A program made the position numbers and the translations under genes. Below, piece after piece: positions 1 to 9,153 of a DNA stretch of 64,000 nt. Every line of letters starts with the position of its first letter. Position 1 is the stretch's first letter. The notes beneath the pieces are model-generated. The model made no database searches, was not told where the DNA came from, and worked only from the letters and a program-made list of their open reading frames with translations. Origin of the DNA: Paraburkholderia aspalathi (lineage in GTDB: Bacteria; Pseudomonadota; Gammaproteobacteria; Burkholderiales; Burkholderiaceae); contig NZ_FPBH01000006.1 in the NCBI RefSeq assembly GCF_900116445.1, forward strand, positions 247,797 through 311,796. The letters are read 5' to 3'.

Positions 1-22
1 CCGAAAAAACACACTCAAGATC

Positions 23-526
23 ATGGCTTTACTGAACATTCTCAATTACCCGGACAAGCGGCTGCACAAGATTGCGAAGCCGGTCGAAGTCGTCAACGAC
101 CGCATCCGCCGGCTCGTCGCCGACATGTCCGAAACGATGTACGCCGCGCCCGGCGTCGGCCTCGCTGCGACCCAGGTGGACGTGCATGAACGCGTGATCG
201 TGATCGACGTGTCGGAAACGCACGACGAACTGCTCGCCTTCATCAATCCGGAAATCATCTGGTCGAGCGACGAGAAGAAGTTATCGGAAGAGGGCTGCCT
301 CTCGGTACCGGGCATTTACGACAACGTCGAGCGTGCCGAGAAAGTGCGCGTGCGGGCGCTGAACGAGAAGGGCGAAACCTTCGAGCTGGATTGCGAAGGC
401 TTGCTGGCCGTGTGCATTCAACACGAAATGGATCACCTGATGGGCCGCGTGTTCGTCGAGTACCTGTCGTCGCTCAAGCAGACGCGCATCAAGAGCAAGA
501 TGAAGAAGCTCGCCCACGCGATGTAA
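23..526 (+). CDS. def: Peptide deformylase
   Basis: Removes the N-formyl group from the initiator methionine of new proteins in the cytoplasm. The 167-residue length is normal for the family. All three metal-site motifs are visible: GVGLAATQ at residues 44-51, EGCLS at 90-94 (metal ligand Cys92) and QHEMDH at 133-138 (ligands His134 and His138, catalytic Glu135). It lies 29 bases upstream of the methionyl-tRNA formyltransferase gene, the usual def-fmt pair that adds and then removes the formyl group. The start is close to the window edge, so the promoter is outside. Confidence 0.97.
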   Translation: MALLNILNYPDKRLHKIAKPVEVVNDRIRRLVADMSETMYAAPGVGLAATQVDVHERVIVIDVSETHDELLAFINPEIIWSSDEKKLSEEGCLSVPGIYDNVERAEKVRVRALNEKGETFELDCEGLLAVCIQHEMDHLMGRVFVEYLSSLKQTRIKSKMKKLAHAM

Positions 527-555
527 CGCGCGTCCACCTCGCCTACTGCCCCTTC

Positions 556-1542
556 ATGAGTCATTCGTTGCGCGTCATCTTTGCCGGTACGCCGGAGTTC
601 GCCGCGGCCGCGCTGGCCGCGATTCACAGCGCCGGTTTTCCGGTGCCGCTCGTGCTGACGCAGCCCGACCGGCCCGCGGGGCGCGGGATGAAATTGCAGG
701 CGAGTCCGGTCAAGCGCTACGCGCAGGAACACGGGCTTGCCGTGGCGCAGCCGCCTTCGCTGCGCCGCGTCGGCAAATATCCGGCCGAAGCCGCCGCCGC
801 GATCGACCAACTGCGTGCCACGCCACACGACGTAATGGTGGTGGCCGCTTACGGTCTGATCCTGCCGCAGGAAGTGCTCGATATTCCACCACTGGGCTGT
901 ATCAACATTCACGGGTCGTTGCTGCCGCGCTGGCGCGGCGCCGCGCCGATCCACCGCGCGATCGAGGCGGGCGACACGGAAACCGGCATCACGCTGATGC
1001 AGATGGACGTTGGTCTCGATACCGGCGCGATGATTTCCGAAGCGCGCACGCCGATCTCCGCCGACGACACCACGGCCACCCTCCACGATCGTCTCGCACA
1101 GGACGGCGCGAAGCTGATCGTCGAAGCGCTGATCGAACTCGAGCGCAGCGGCAAGCTGGCGGCAACGCCGCAACCCGCGGACGGCGTGACTTACGCGGAA
1201 AAGATCGGCAAGCACGAGGCTGCGCTCGACTGGCGTAAGCCGGCTGCGGTCCTCGCGCGTCAGGTACGTGCGTTCGACCCGTTCCCCGGTGGCGTGGGCA
1301 CGCTGGAAGACGGTACGTCGATCAAGATCTGGGCAGCCGTCCCGGTCGAGGCACAAGGCAACACAGCGCCCGGCACGATCGCCGACGTTTCTCCGGAAGG
1401 TGTCGTGGTTGCCTGCGGCGAAGGCGCCCTGCGTCTCACGCAATTGCAAAAACCCGGCGGCAAGCGCTTGCCGGTGCGCGAATTCCTGGCCGGCGCCACG
1501 CTGGCCGCGGGTCAGCGTTTCCAGCTGCCCGAAGCAAAATAA
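556..1542 (+). CDS. fmt: Methionyl-tRNA formyltransferase
   Basis: Transfers a formyl group from 10-formyl-tetrahydrofolate to Met-tRNAfMet for translation initiation. The protein is 328 residues and starts at the ATG giving [17 protein letters not shown]; the reading frame is open further upstream but that part overlaps def and does not match the family. The folate-binding and catalytic segment [17 protein letters not shown] is intact, and the C-terminal tRNA-binding domain follows ([13 protein letters not shown] onward). It is probably co-transcribed with def. Confidence 0.97.
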   Translation: MSHSLRVIFAGTPEFAAAALAAIHSAGFPVPLVLTQPDRPAGRGMKLQASPVKRYAQEHGLAVAQPPSLRRVGKYPAEAAAAIDQLRATPHDVMVVAAYGLILPQEVLDIPPLGCINIHGSLLPRWRGAAPIHRAIEAGDTETGITLMQMDVGLDTGAMISEARTPISADDTTATLHDRLAQDGAKLIVEALIELERSGKLAATPQPADGVTYAEKIGKHEAALDWRKPAAVLARQVRAFDPFPGGVGTLEDGTSIKIWAAVPVEAQGNTAPGTIADVSPEGVVVACGEGALRLTQLQKPGGKRLPVREFLAGATLAAGQRFQLPEAK

Positions 1543-1655
1543 CCGCCTTGCGCATAGCTTGAACATCGTCCGTTCGGCCGATGTTCAACAGCCACGCTGC
1601 AAGCCACCAGCGCGTTAGAATCCTCTATGCAACAGCCCGCGTTTAGAGGATCTTC

Positions 1656-2297
1656 ATGTTTGGCATCACCCATTTCGAGTTTTTCGTCGTCGCCGTCTTT
1701 CTGCTGAATGTGACGCCCGGTCCCGATACGGCATACATCGTCGGGCGTAGCGTCGCTCAGGGGCGTGGCGCAGGGCTGATGTCCGCGCTCGGCATTTCCG
1801 CCGGTTGCTGCGTTCATTCGCTTGCCTGCGCGTTCGGCTTGACGGCGCTTCTGGCCGCTTCAGCCACGGCATTCACGGTCATCAAGTTCGTCGGTGCTAT
1901 TTATCTGATGTATCTCGGCGTGCGCCTGATTTTCGTCAAACCGGCGGCGGATCAGGCGGCGGGCGAAGCGCGCGCGGCCGGCGCGCCGAAATCGTTGCGT
2001 CAGTTGTTCTTGCAAGGCTTCTGGACCAATGTGCTGAATCCCAAGGTCGTGCTGTTCTTCGTGTCGTTCTTTCCGCAATTCGTCACAACCGGCAGCGACC
2101 ATAAGGCATTGGCGTTCCTCACGCTCGGCGGGGTGTTCGTCGTGATGAGCATGATCTGGAACAGTTTTGTCGCGTGGGTTGCCGGCAGCGTGACCCAGCG
2201 CTTCTCCGGCCAGCCGCTGGTGAAGCGGTGGCTGGATCGCGGCGTCGGCGGCGCATTCGTCGGCTTGGGTATCAAGCTCGCCACTGCATCAAGATGA
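1656..2297 (+). CDS. LysE/RhtB family amino-acid exporter
   Basis: A 213-residue inner-membrane protein of the LysE/RhtB superfamily, which exports amino acids such as lysine, homoserine or threonine. The N-terminal signature NVTPGPDTAYIVGRS (about residues 18-32) is diagnostic, and there are about five or six hydrophobic segments. The middle loop FLQGFWTNVLNPKVVLFF is also typical. The substrate cannot be told from sequence. It stands alone between fmt and htpX with about 100 bases on each side. Confidence 0.9.
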   Translation: MFGITHFEFFVVAVFLLNVTPGPDTAYIVGRSVAQGRGAGLMSALGISAGCCVHSLACAFGLTALLAASATAFTVIKFVGAIYLMYLGVRLIFVKPAADQAAGEARAAGAPKSLRQLFLQGFWTNVLNPKVVLFFVSFFPQFVTTGSDHKALAFLTLGGVFVVMSMIWNSFVAWVAGSVTQRFSGQPLVKRWLDRGVGGAFVGLGIKLATASR

Positions 2298-2400
2298 TTG
2301 AATTTTCCTCGCGCGCCCATATCTAACATTTCGCTTACAATCAGCCGCCGCGATCACGCGGCGCAGATATGAACCCGCGTTAGGGCAAGGAGTAGCAGAC

Positions 2401-3258
2401 ATGTTCAATTGGGTCAAAACCGCGATGTTGATGGCCGCGATCACGGCCCTTTTCATCGTGATCGGCGGGATGATCGGCGGATCGCGCGGTATGACAATCG
2501 CGCTCGTGATCGCCCTTGGGATGAATTTCTTTTCGTACTGGTTCTCGGACAAGATGGTTCTGCGCATGTACAACGCGCAGGAAGTCGACGAAAACAGTGC
2601 GCCGCAGTTCTATCGCATGGTGCGCGAGCTTTCCACGCGTGCCGGCCTGCCCATGCCGCGCGTCTACCTGATCAACGAAGACGCACCGAACGCGTTCGCC
2701 ACCGGCCGCAATCCGGAGCACGCGGCGGTTGCCGCCACCACTGGCATCTTGCGTGTGCTGTCCGAGCGCGAAATGCGTGGCGTGATGGCGCACGAACTGG
2801 CGCACGTGAAGCACCGTGACATCCTGATCTCCACGGTGTCGGCGACCATGGCCGGCGCCATTTCCGCACTGGCGAACTTCGCGATGTTCTTCGGCAGCCG
2901 TGACGAAAACGGCCGTCCCACGAACCCGATTGCGGGCATCGCTGTGGCGTTGCTCGCACCGATCGCCGGTGCGCTGATTCAGATGGCGATTTCGCGTGCG
3001 CGTGAATTCGAAGCGGACCGTGGCGGCGCGCAGATTTCCGGCGATCCGCAGGCGCTCGCCTCGGCGCTCGACAAGATCCATCGCTACGCGAGCGGCATTC
3101 CGTTCCCCACCGCCGAGCAGCATCCGGCCACCGCGCAGATGATGATCATGAATCCGCTGGCGGGCGGCGGCATCGCGAATCTGTTCTCGACGCACCCGGC
3201 CACCGAGGAACGCATCGCGCGTTTGATGGAAATGGCGCGTACGGGGCGCTTCGAGTAA
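2401..3258 (+). CDS. htpX: Membrane zinc metalloprotease HtpX
   Basis: Inner-membrane M48B protease involved in quality control of membrane proteins. The 285-residue protein has two N-terminal membrane segments (about residues 5-25 and 30-50), the zinc-binding HELAH motif near residue 131 (context [16 protein letters not shown]), two further hydrophobic segments, and the third ligand region [11 protein letters not shown] good ribosome site (aaggag, near 2387) precedes the ATG. An intrinsic terminator lies just downstream. Confidence 0.96.
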   Translation: MFNWVKTAMLMAAITALFIVIGGMIGGSRGMTIALVIALGMNFFSYWFSDKMVLRMYNAQEVDENSAPQFYRMVRELSTRAGLPMPRVYLINEDAPNAFATGRNPEHAAVAATTGILRVLSEREMRGVMAHELAHVKHRDILISTVSATMAGAISALANFAMFFGSRDENGRPTNPIAGIAVALLAPIAGALIQMAISRAREFEADRGGAQISGDPQALASALDKIHRYASGIPFPTAEQHPATAQMMIMNPLAGGGIANLFSTHPATEERIARLMEMARTGRFE

Positions 3259-3289
3259 CGGTGAGCTGACCTGGCGATCCGGCGTGAAG

Positions 3290-3318
3290 AAAGGCGAGTC
3301 TGCGGGCTCGCCTTTTTT
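3290..3318 (+). terminator. Intrinsic terminator after htpX
   Basis: The arm AAAGGCGAG pairs with CTCGCCTTT around an 8-base loop and is followed by a run of T. It lies 31 bases past the htpX stop and ends that transcript before rsmB. Confidence 0.85.
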
Positions 3319-3425
3319 GTTCAAGCGCCACCGCCAGTCCGCCTTCGGCGGTCTCCAACCCGCGCCACGCTACAATGTGTGCTGATTGCGCTGCGCGTAC
3401 CGCACGGCCTGCCTTTGCCTTTTTC

Positions 3426-4865
3426 ATGACTCCAAAGCCTTCTTCGCGTTCTGCTTCCCCATCGACGCGTCCGCGTGAATCCCGTTTGACGATGCTGCAT
3501 CTCGCGCCAGAATCGCTCGGTTTCGCGCTCGACTGCGCGGGCCAGGCCGTCGGCGCCGTGAGCCTCGGCGCGGCCTTGCCGGCCGCGCTGCAATCCGTAT
3601 TCGTTTCCGCGCCTGAAGGCAGCGCCGCCGCGGCGCGCGGCGCGGTGCAGGACATCGCGTACCGCACCATGCGGCGTTTGGCAACTGCCGAGTGGCTGAT
3701 CGCGAAGTTGGTGAAGAAGGCGCCGCCGCCGCACGTCGGTCATGTGCTCGCCTGCGCGCTCGCTTTGCTCGTCGACGATGAAGCGAACGCCGCCTACACG
3801 CCGTTCACGGTTGTCGACCAGGCGGTGAGCGCCATCGCCGCGCGTCGTGAATTCGCGTTCGCAAAGGGTCTCGTCAACGCCGTGCTACGTAATTTCCTAC
3901 GTGAGCGTGAGGCGCTGCTGAGCGCAGCGCAAGCGGACGAAGTCGCGCGCTGGAACTACCCGGCGTGGTGGATCGATGCTGTGAAGCGCGCGTGGCCCGA
4001 CGCATGGCAAGCCGTGCTCGCCTCCGGCAACACGCAAGGTCCGCTAACATTGCGCGTCAACGTGCGCCGCTCGACAGTCGACGCCTATCTGCAGGTACTG
4101 CAGGCCCATCACATTCCCGCGAGCAGGGCCGGCGAATACGCCGTCAAGCTCGCCACGGCGATGCCCGTCGACCGGATCCCCGGCTTTAACGACGGCGTGG
4201 TGTCCGTGCAAGACGCCGGCGCGCAACTCGCTGCGCAACTGCTCGGCGTGCGTGACGGCATGCGTGTGCTTGACGCGTGCGCGGCGCCTGGCGGCAAAAC
4301 CGGCCATCTGCTCGAACTCGCCAACCTGCAGCTTGTGGCGCTCGAAAGCGACGCGTCGCGCGCGCGTCGCATCGGTGAAAACTTGCAGCGGCTCAAGCTC
4401 GAAGCGGAAGTGCGTATCGGCGACGCGGGTGCGCCCGCAAAATGGCACGACGACATCGACCAGCCGTTCGACCGCATTCTGGCCGACGTGCCGTGTTCGG
4501 CGTCCGGCATCGTGCGGCGTCATCCGGATATTCGCTGGCTGCGTCGCGCGTCGGATATTCCCGCACTGGTTGCCGAGCAGCGCCGCATTCTCGAGGCGCT
4601 ATGGCCACTCGTGAAGCCAGGCGGCGAGTTGCTCTACGTAACGTGTTCGATCTTCCCCGAAGAAGGCGAGTTGCAGGCGCAGTGGTTTGGAAACAAGTAC
4701 CAGGATGCGGTACGATTGGACGCGCCGGGGCAACTTTTACCTTCAGTTGCCCGCGCGCCCGCCGACACATCGGCCGGGTCCCATGCCGGACATGCCGCTG
4801 AAGATAGCGCCGGCTCGAACTCAGACCACGACGGATTTTTCTACGCGCGCTTTCAGAAACGGTGA
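3426..4865 (+). CDS. rsmB: 16S rRNA (cytosine-967-C5)-methyltransferase RsmB
   Basis: Methylates C967 of 16S rRNA. The N-terminal third resembles the NusB-like RNA-binding domain. The C-terminal Rossmann domain has the SAM motif VLDACAAPGGKTGHL, the first cysteine motif DVPCSASGIVRRHPDIRW and the catalytic VTCSIFPEEGE. I chose the ATG at 3426 (MTPKPSSRS, 479 residues); a later ATG at 3492 (MLHLAPESLGFAL) is where homology-like sequence begins and could be the true start. The stop overlaps the GTG of the next gene, so the two are translationally coupled. Confidence 0.93.
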   Translation: MTPKPSSRSASPSTRPRESRLTMLHLAPESLGFALDCAGQAVGAVSLGAALPAALQSVFVSAPEGSAAAARGAVQDIAYRTMRRLATAEWLIAKLVKKAPPPHVGHVLACALALLVDDEANAAYTPFTVVDQAVSAIAARREFAFAKGLVNAVLRNFLREREALLSAAQADEVARWNYPAWWIDAVKRAWPDAWQAVLASGNTQGPLTLRVNVRRSTVDAYLQVLQAHHIPASRAGEYAVKLATAMPVDRIPGFNDGVVSVQDAGAQLAAQLLGVRDGMRVLDACAAPGGKTGHLLELANLQLVALESDASRARRIGENLQRLKLEAEVRIGDAGAPAKWHDDIDQPFDRILADVPCSASGIVRRHPDIRWLRRASDIPALVAEQRRILEALWPLVKPGGELLYVTCSIFPEEGELQAQWFGNKYQDAVRLDAPGQLLPSVARAPADTSAGSHAGHAAEDSAGSNSDHDGFFYARFQKR

Positions 4866-5461
4866 CCATCAAACGCTTCTTCCCGCTTCGGCTCGCTGCC
4901 GTGCTCTGGATCGTGCTGGCCGTGTGGCTCGCCGTACCGGGCGCGGCGTATGCCGATTCGATCGCGGTGCAGCGCGCGTCGCTGCAATCGGACAACACCG
5001 GCTGGAGCATCGACGCGCGTTTCGACTTTGACCTGAACAGCAATCTCGAAGACGCCGTCAACAAAGGCATTCCGCTGTACTTCACGACAGACTTCGAACT
5101 GAGCCGGCCGCGCTGGTACTGGTTCGACGAACAGCCGGTGAGCGTGTCGCAGAGCATTCGCCTGTCGTTCCAGCCGCTCACGCGTGAATATCGTGTGTCG
5201 AGCGTGTCGTCGGGTGGCTTGCAGCTCGGCTTCACGACGCTGAAAGATGCGCTCGCGGTGATCAAGCACATCACGTCGTGGCACGTGATCGACCGCAATC
5301 AGGTGCATGTCGGGGAGACGTACAACGCGTCGGTGCGCATGCAACTCGACATCGCGCTGATGCCCAAGCCGTTCCAGATCGATGCGGTGAACAACCGCGA
5401 CTGGAGCCTTTCGTCGGAGTGGAAACGCTTTACCTTCACGGTGACCGAACGTGCTAAATAG
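4862..5461 (+). CDS. DUF4390 domain protein, exported
   Basis: A 199-residue protein starting at a GTG that overlaps the rsmB stop (gtga). An N-terminal hydrophobic segment ending in VPGAAYADS looks like a cleavable signal peptide of about 30 residues, so the mature protein should be periplasmic. The rest (LNSNLEDAVNKGIPLYFTTDFELSRPRWYWFDE) matches what I know of DUF4390. Its end overlaps the start of the histidine kinase gene, which suggests a role as an accessory or input protein for that kinase. Function is unknown. Confidence 0.85.
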   Translation: MTIKRFFPLRLAAVLWIVLAVWLAVPGAAYADSIAVQRASLQSDNTGWSIDARFDFDLNSNLEDAVNKGIPLYFTTDFELSRPRWYWFDEQPVSVSQSIRLSFQPLTREYRVSSVSSGGLQLGFTTLKDALAVIKHITSWHVIDRNQVHVGETYNASVRMQLDIALMPKPFQIDAVNNRDWSLSSEWKRFTFTVTERAK

Positions 5462-7865
5462 AGTGCGCCGAGCCACCAGCGTCAGCAGCATCGTCGTGCG
5501 CGTGCTGGTGTCCACGGTCGCCGTGACGGCCGTGCTGCTGCTCGTCCTGCTTGCAGCGGCGAGCGCGAATACCGAATTTTTCGACCGCTATTACCAGTGG
5601 CTGTACGCGGCCAACCTCGTGGTCGCGATGATCTTTTTGCTGGTGGTGGCGACGCTCGTCATCATCATCATTGCGCGGCTTAGAAAAGGTAAGTTCGGCA
5701 CCCGGCTGTTAGCGAAACTCGCGTTCTTCATGGCGCTGGTCGGCGTGGTGCCGGGCGGCATCATTTACGTGGTCTCGTATCAGTTCGTCTCGCGCAGTAT
5801 CGAGTCGTGGTTCGATGTGAACGTCGAAACTGCGTTGACCTCGGGCCTGAATCTCGGCCGCGGCATGCTCGACGCGTCGCTATCCGATCTGCAGACCAAG
5901 GGGCGCCTGATGTCTGAACAGCTGGCGAGCGCTGATGCCGCCGGCACCACGCTCACGCTGCTGCGCTTGCGCGATCAGTTCGGCGTGCAGGACGCGACGA
6001 TCGTCGAACCCACGCGCAGCATGTCGGGCGCGACACCGGATATGCACGTGGTCGCGCAGGCATCCGGCAATTACGCGACGCTCGTGTCGAACGACTTGCC
6101 CACGCCGTTGATGATCGATCAGGCGCGTGGCCGCGGCTATGCGGCGATCGAAGGGGAAGTCGACGGCGATCCGCGCGCGCATGGCAGCAAGGGCGCGTTG
6201 CGGCTGCGCGTCGTGCAGCGCATTCCCGATTCGAACGCGGCGCTGTTGCAGCCGACCGAACGCTTCCTGCAGCTCACGCAGCCGGTGTCGCCGTCGCTCG
6301 CGCGAAACGCCGATGCAGTGCAGCGGGCCTATCGCGAATATCAGGAAAAGGCGCTGGGCCGTACCGGCTTGCGCAAGATGTACATCGGCACGCTGACGCT
6401 TGCGCTGTTCCTCGCCACCTTCATCGCGATGATGCTGGCGCTCGCGCTCGGCAATCAGCTTGCGCGGCCGTTGTTCCTGCTCGCGCAGGGCACCAAGGAA
6501 GTGACTGAGGGCGACTACACGCCGAAGCGCGAAATCAAATCGCGCGACGAACTGGGCTTCCTCACGCAGTCGTTCAATGCCATGACGCGGCAGCTCTCCG
6601 AAGCGCGTGCCGCGGTCGAGAACAACCGGATCGCGCTCGAACATTCGAAGGCCTATCTGGAAAGCATTCTTGCGAACCTCACCGCGGGCGTGTTTGTGTT
6701 CGACCGGCAGTTCCGTCTCACCACCGCAAACCGCGGCGCCGAACGGATTTTCCGTCAGCAGTTCCAGGAGGTGCTGGGTTCGGCGCTCGAGCAGATTGGC
6801 GTGTTGAGCGAATTCGGCGGCATGGTGCGCAAGGCCTTCGCCGATCGCGAGGCCGCAAGCGGCGACGGTCACGACGACCGTGGTCACTGGCAGCAGCAGT
6901 TCTCGGTGCAGGTGCCGGGCGAAACCGAGCCGCTCACCTTGCTCGTGCGCGGCGCGCGCCTTGTATCCGCCGCCGACCGCGATGCGGAAGACATGCAGAC
7001 TTCCGGCTACGTCGTCGTGTTCGACGATATTTCGGATGTGATCTCCGCGCAGCGTTCGATCGCCTGGGGCGAGGTCGCGCGGCGTCTCGCGCACGAGATC
7101 AAGAACCCGCTCACGCCGATCCAGCTCTCCGCCGAGCGTTTGCAGATGAAACTCGCGGACAAGCTGTCGCCATCGGATGCCGATGTGCTGAAGCGCGGCG
7201 CGACCACCATCGTCAATCAGGTCGCGGCGATGAAGCAGATGGTCGACAATTTCCGCGACTATGCGCGCACGCCGCCGGCGGTGCTCGCGCATCTGCAACT
7301 GAACGAACTGGTCAGCGAAGTGCTCACGTTGTACGGTATCGAAGAAGGTAAAGGCGCGATTCAGGTAGAGCTCGCGGATTTGCCGGCGATTCGCGGCGAC
7401 GCGACACAATTGCGACAGGTGATTCACAACCTGCTGCAGAATGCACAGGATGCCGTGGCCGACGTCGAACAACCGCGTGTGTTGCTCGAGACGAGGACAG
7501 TAGAATACGGAGACCCCGACGCGGAAGGCAAAGTACACGTCGCGGTGCGTCTGACAGTGTCGGATAACGGACCGGGCTTCCCCGCGCGTATCCTGACACG
7601 TGCATTCGAACCTTACGTGACGACCAAGGCCAAAGGTACGGGCCTCGGTCTTGCGATGGTCAAGAAGATCGTCGACGAACACGGCGCGCGCATCGACATT
7701 CGCAACCGCATGAAAGCGGGCGATGTGATCGAGGGCGCGCAGATATCGATCCTCTTCCTTCAACTGGCAGACGATGCCGCGGCACCTGGAGCAGGGTCGC
7801 GGCCGGCGCATGGCAATGCGCCGCAGGGAACGACTAAAGCAACAGTGCAGACAAGGGCAGCGTAA
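5451..7865 (+). CDS. NtrY-like membrane sensor histidine kinase
   Basis: An 804-residue sensor kinase starting at a GTG inside the end of the DUF4390 gene. Three N-terminal membrane segments (about residues 15-110) and a fourth near 310-335 flank an extracytoplasmic domain. A HAMP domain (about 335-395), a PAS domain (about 400-500), the phospho-acceptor box RRLAHEIKNPLTPIQLSAER, and the ATP-binding motifs LLQNAQDAV, SDNGPGFP and GTGLGLAMVKKIV follow. This is the NtrY architecture. The partner regulator begins on the next base but lacks the sigma-54 activation domain expected of NtrX. The signal is unknown. Confidence 0.93.
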   Translation: MLNRVRRATSVSSIVVRVLVSTVAVTAVLLLVLLAAASANTEFFDRYYQWLYAANLVVAMIFLLVVATLVIIIIARLRKGKFGTRLLAKLAFFMALVGVVPGGIIYVVSYQFVSRSIESWFDVNVETALTSGLNLGRGMLDASLSDLQTKGRLMSEQLASADAAGTTLTLLRLRDQFGVQDATIVEPTRSMSGATPDMHVVAQASGNYATLVSNDLPTPLMIDQARGRGYAAIEGEVDGDPRAHGSKGALRLRVVQRIPDSNAALLQPTERFLQLTQPVSPSLARNADAVQRAYREYQEKALGRTGLRKMYIGTLTLALFLATFIAMMLALALGNQLARPLFLLAQGTKEVTEGDYTPKREIKSRDELGFLTQSFNAMTRQLSEARAAVENNRIALEHSKAYLESILANLTAGVFVFDRQFRLTTANRGAERIFRQQFQEVLGSALEQIGVLSEFGGMVRKAFADREAASGDGHDDRGHWQQQFSVQVPGETEPLTLLVRGARLVSAADRDAEDMQTSGYVVVFDDISDVISAQRSIAWGEVARRLAHEIKNPLTPIQLSAERLQMKLADKLSPSDADVLKRGATTIVNQVAAMKQMVDNFRDYARTPPAVLAHLQLNELVSEVLTLYGIEEGKGAIQVELADLPAIRGDATQLRQVIHNLLQNAQDAVADVEQPRVLLETRTVEYGDPDAEGKVHVAVRLTVSDNGPGFPARILTRAFEPYVTTKAKGTGLGLAMVKKIVDEHGARIDIRNRMKAGDVIEGAQISILFLQLADDAAAPGAGSRPAHGNAPQGTTKATVQTRAA

Positions 7866-8555
7866 ATGGCAACCATCCTGGTGGTAGATGATGAAATGGG
7901 CATCCGGGAATTGCTCTCGGAGATCCTGAGCGACGAGGGGCATGTCGTGGAGGCCGCGGAAAACGCGCAGGAAGCGCGCGAATTCCGCTTGCGCCAGGCG
8001 CCGGACCTGGTGCTGCTCGACATCTGGATGCCCGATACGGACGGCGTGACCTTGCTCAAAGAATGGGCCGCGCAGGGGCAACTGACCATGCCGGTGATCA
8101 TGATGTCCGGTCACGCAACGATCGATACGGCAGTTGAAGCGACCAAGATCGGCGCACTCAATTTCCTCGAGAAGCCGATTGCGTTGCAGAAGCTGCTGAA
8201 GGCCGTCGAGCAGGGCCTCGCCCGCGGCAATGCGGTCGGAGCACCGGGCGGCGCGGTCGCCAAGCCGGTGTTGCCGGTCAGCGCTTCGGCTGTGGCTTCG
8301 GCGGCTGCGTTGCCGATGCTGTCGTCGGATGGCATGGGTAGCGGCGCGTTGGCTGCGCAAACGGCGTCGATCTCGTTCGACATCCCGTTGCGCGATGCGC
8401 GCGATGCGTTCGAGCGTGCTTACTTCGAATATCACCTCGCGCGTGAGAATGGCAGCATGACGCGTGTCGCGGAAAAGACGGGTCTCGAGCGCACGCACTT
8501 GTATCGCAAGCTCAAGCAACTCGGTGTCGATCTCGGTAAGAACAAAGGCGAGTGA
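7866..8555 (+). CDS. NtrX-like response regulator without AAA+ domain
   Basis: A 229-residue response regulator that starts directly after the kinase stop codon. The receiver (about residues 1-117) has the acidic pair Asp8/Asp9, phospho-acceptor Asp52 and Lys103. An Ala/Ser/Pro-rich linker of about 55 residues follows. The C-terminal part (about 175-229) is a Fis-type helix-turn-helix with the NtrX-like text AFERAYFEYHLARENGSMTR and LERTHLYRKLKQLGV. The GAFTGA-bearing AAA+ module that normally sits between these domains is absent with no frameshift remnant, so it probably acts without sigma-54. Confidence 0.92.
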   Translation: MATILVVDDEMGIRELLSEILSDEGHVVEAAENAQEAREFRLRQAPDLVLLDIWMPDTDGVTLLKEWAAQGQLTMPVIMMSGHATIDTAVEATKIGALNFLEKPIALQKLLKAVEQGLARGNAVGAPGGAVAKPVLPVSASAVASAAALPMLSSDGMGSGALAAQTASISFDIPLRDARDAFERAYFEYHLARENGSMTRVAEKTGLERTHLYRKLKQLGVDLGKNKGE

Positions 8556-8610
8556 ACGGCCGGCGCAATGCGTGCAGGCTCGGGCGCGGTAGATTTTTTC
8601 GAGAGGGGGC

Positions 8611-8639
8611 TTGCCGAGCAGCTGACCCTTTGATATCAT
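8611..8639 (+). promoter_or_regulatory. Sigma-70 promoter of tRNA-Phe
   Basis: A -35 box TTGCCG (8611-8616), a 17-base spacer and a -10 box TATCAT (8634-8639) place the transcription start about seven bases before the tRNA. Confidence 0.7.
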
Positions 8640-8652
8640 TTCGTTCTTCGTT

Positions 8653-8728
8653 GGCCCGGTAGCTCAGTTGGTAGAGCAGCGGATTGAAAATCCGCGTGTC
8701 GATGGTTCGATTCCGTCCCAGGCCACCA
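8653..8728 (+). tRNA. tRNA-Phe (GAA)
   Basis: A 76-base cloverleaf with encoded CCA. The D arm is GCTC/GAGC, the anticodon arm GCGGA-TTGAAAA-TCCGC with anticodon GAA, the variable loop GTGTC, and the T arm GATGG-TTCGATT-CCGTC. The acceptor arms GGCCCGG and CCAGGCC pair at six of seven positions; C5 faces A68, an unusual mismatch. The T stem contains a T51-G63 wobble. Its own promoter lies upstream and a terminator downstream, so it is a single-tRNA transcript. Confidence 0.95.
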
Positions 8729-8736
8729 GGATTCAG

Positions 8737-8774
8737 CCCCAGGAAATCGCAAGATTCCTGGGGCTTTTCCTTTT
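8737..8774 (+). terminator. Intrinsic terminator after tRNA-Phe
   Basis: CCCCAGGAA pairs with TTCCTGGGG over a 9-base loop, followed by CTTTTCCTTTT, starting 8 bases after the tRNA end. Confidence 0.88.
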
Positions 8775-9153
8775 CTGATGGGTATGGGCAGCTTGCCCCA
8801 CGGCGGGTGTGTTCGGCGGCATTGGGCGTCGCGTGATAAAATCGCGCCAGTTCAAGGACTTGCATGCGAGGGTGCTGTCGGCGTTCCACTTGCGCGCCAC
8901 CGTGCCAAACGCGTCTTTTCGTATCCTGAAGCGGCGCCTTTTGCGCACTCTGCCGCAACACGGCAAGGCCGCAACAGGTGCCGAACCCTTCGCCCGACGA
9001 TTAACGGTATAAGCGCCCAGCGACTCTGCATGCGGAAGGCGCGGCCTATACTGCTTTGGGCCGGCAGCAGTGCCGGCACGCGTCGCGCCGCGTTGCTTGC
9101 ATGGCGCACCTCGCGCAGCGCGACGTGGCACTCATCATTCACGGAGTTTCACG
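8775..9153. other. Intergenic region before queC
   Basis: About 380 bases with no gene I can support. A ribosome site (acggag, 9141-9146) serves queC at the far end. I looked for a preQ1 riboswitch core here and did not recognise one. Short open frames in this region have no family features. Confidence 0.6.

Noticed and set aside
5880..8639. 919-codon open frame on the minus strand
   Set aside because: It lies antisense to the kinase and regulator genes, has Arg/His-rich shadow composition and no family motif.
8775..9153. preQ1 riboswitch before queC
   Set aside because: No preQ1-I or preQ1-II core could be recognised; queuosine genes of this group are not always riboswitch-controlled.
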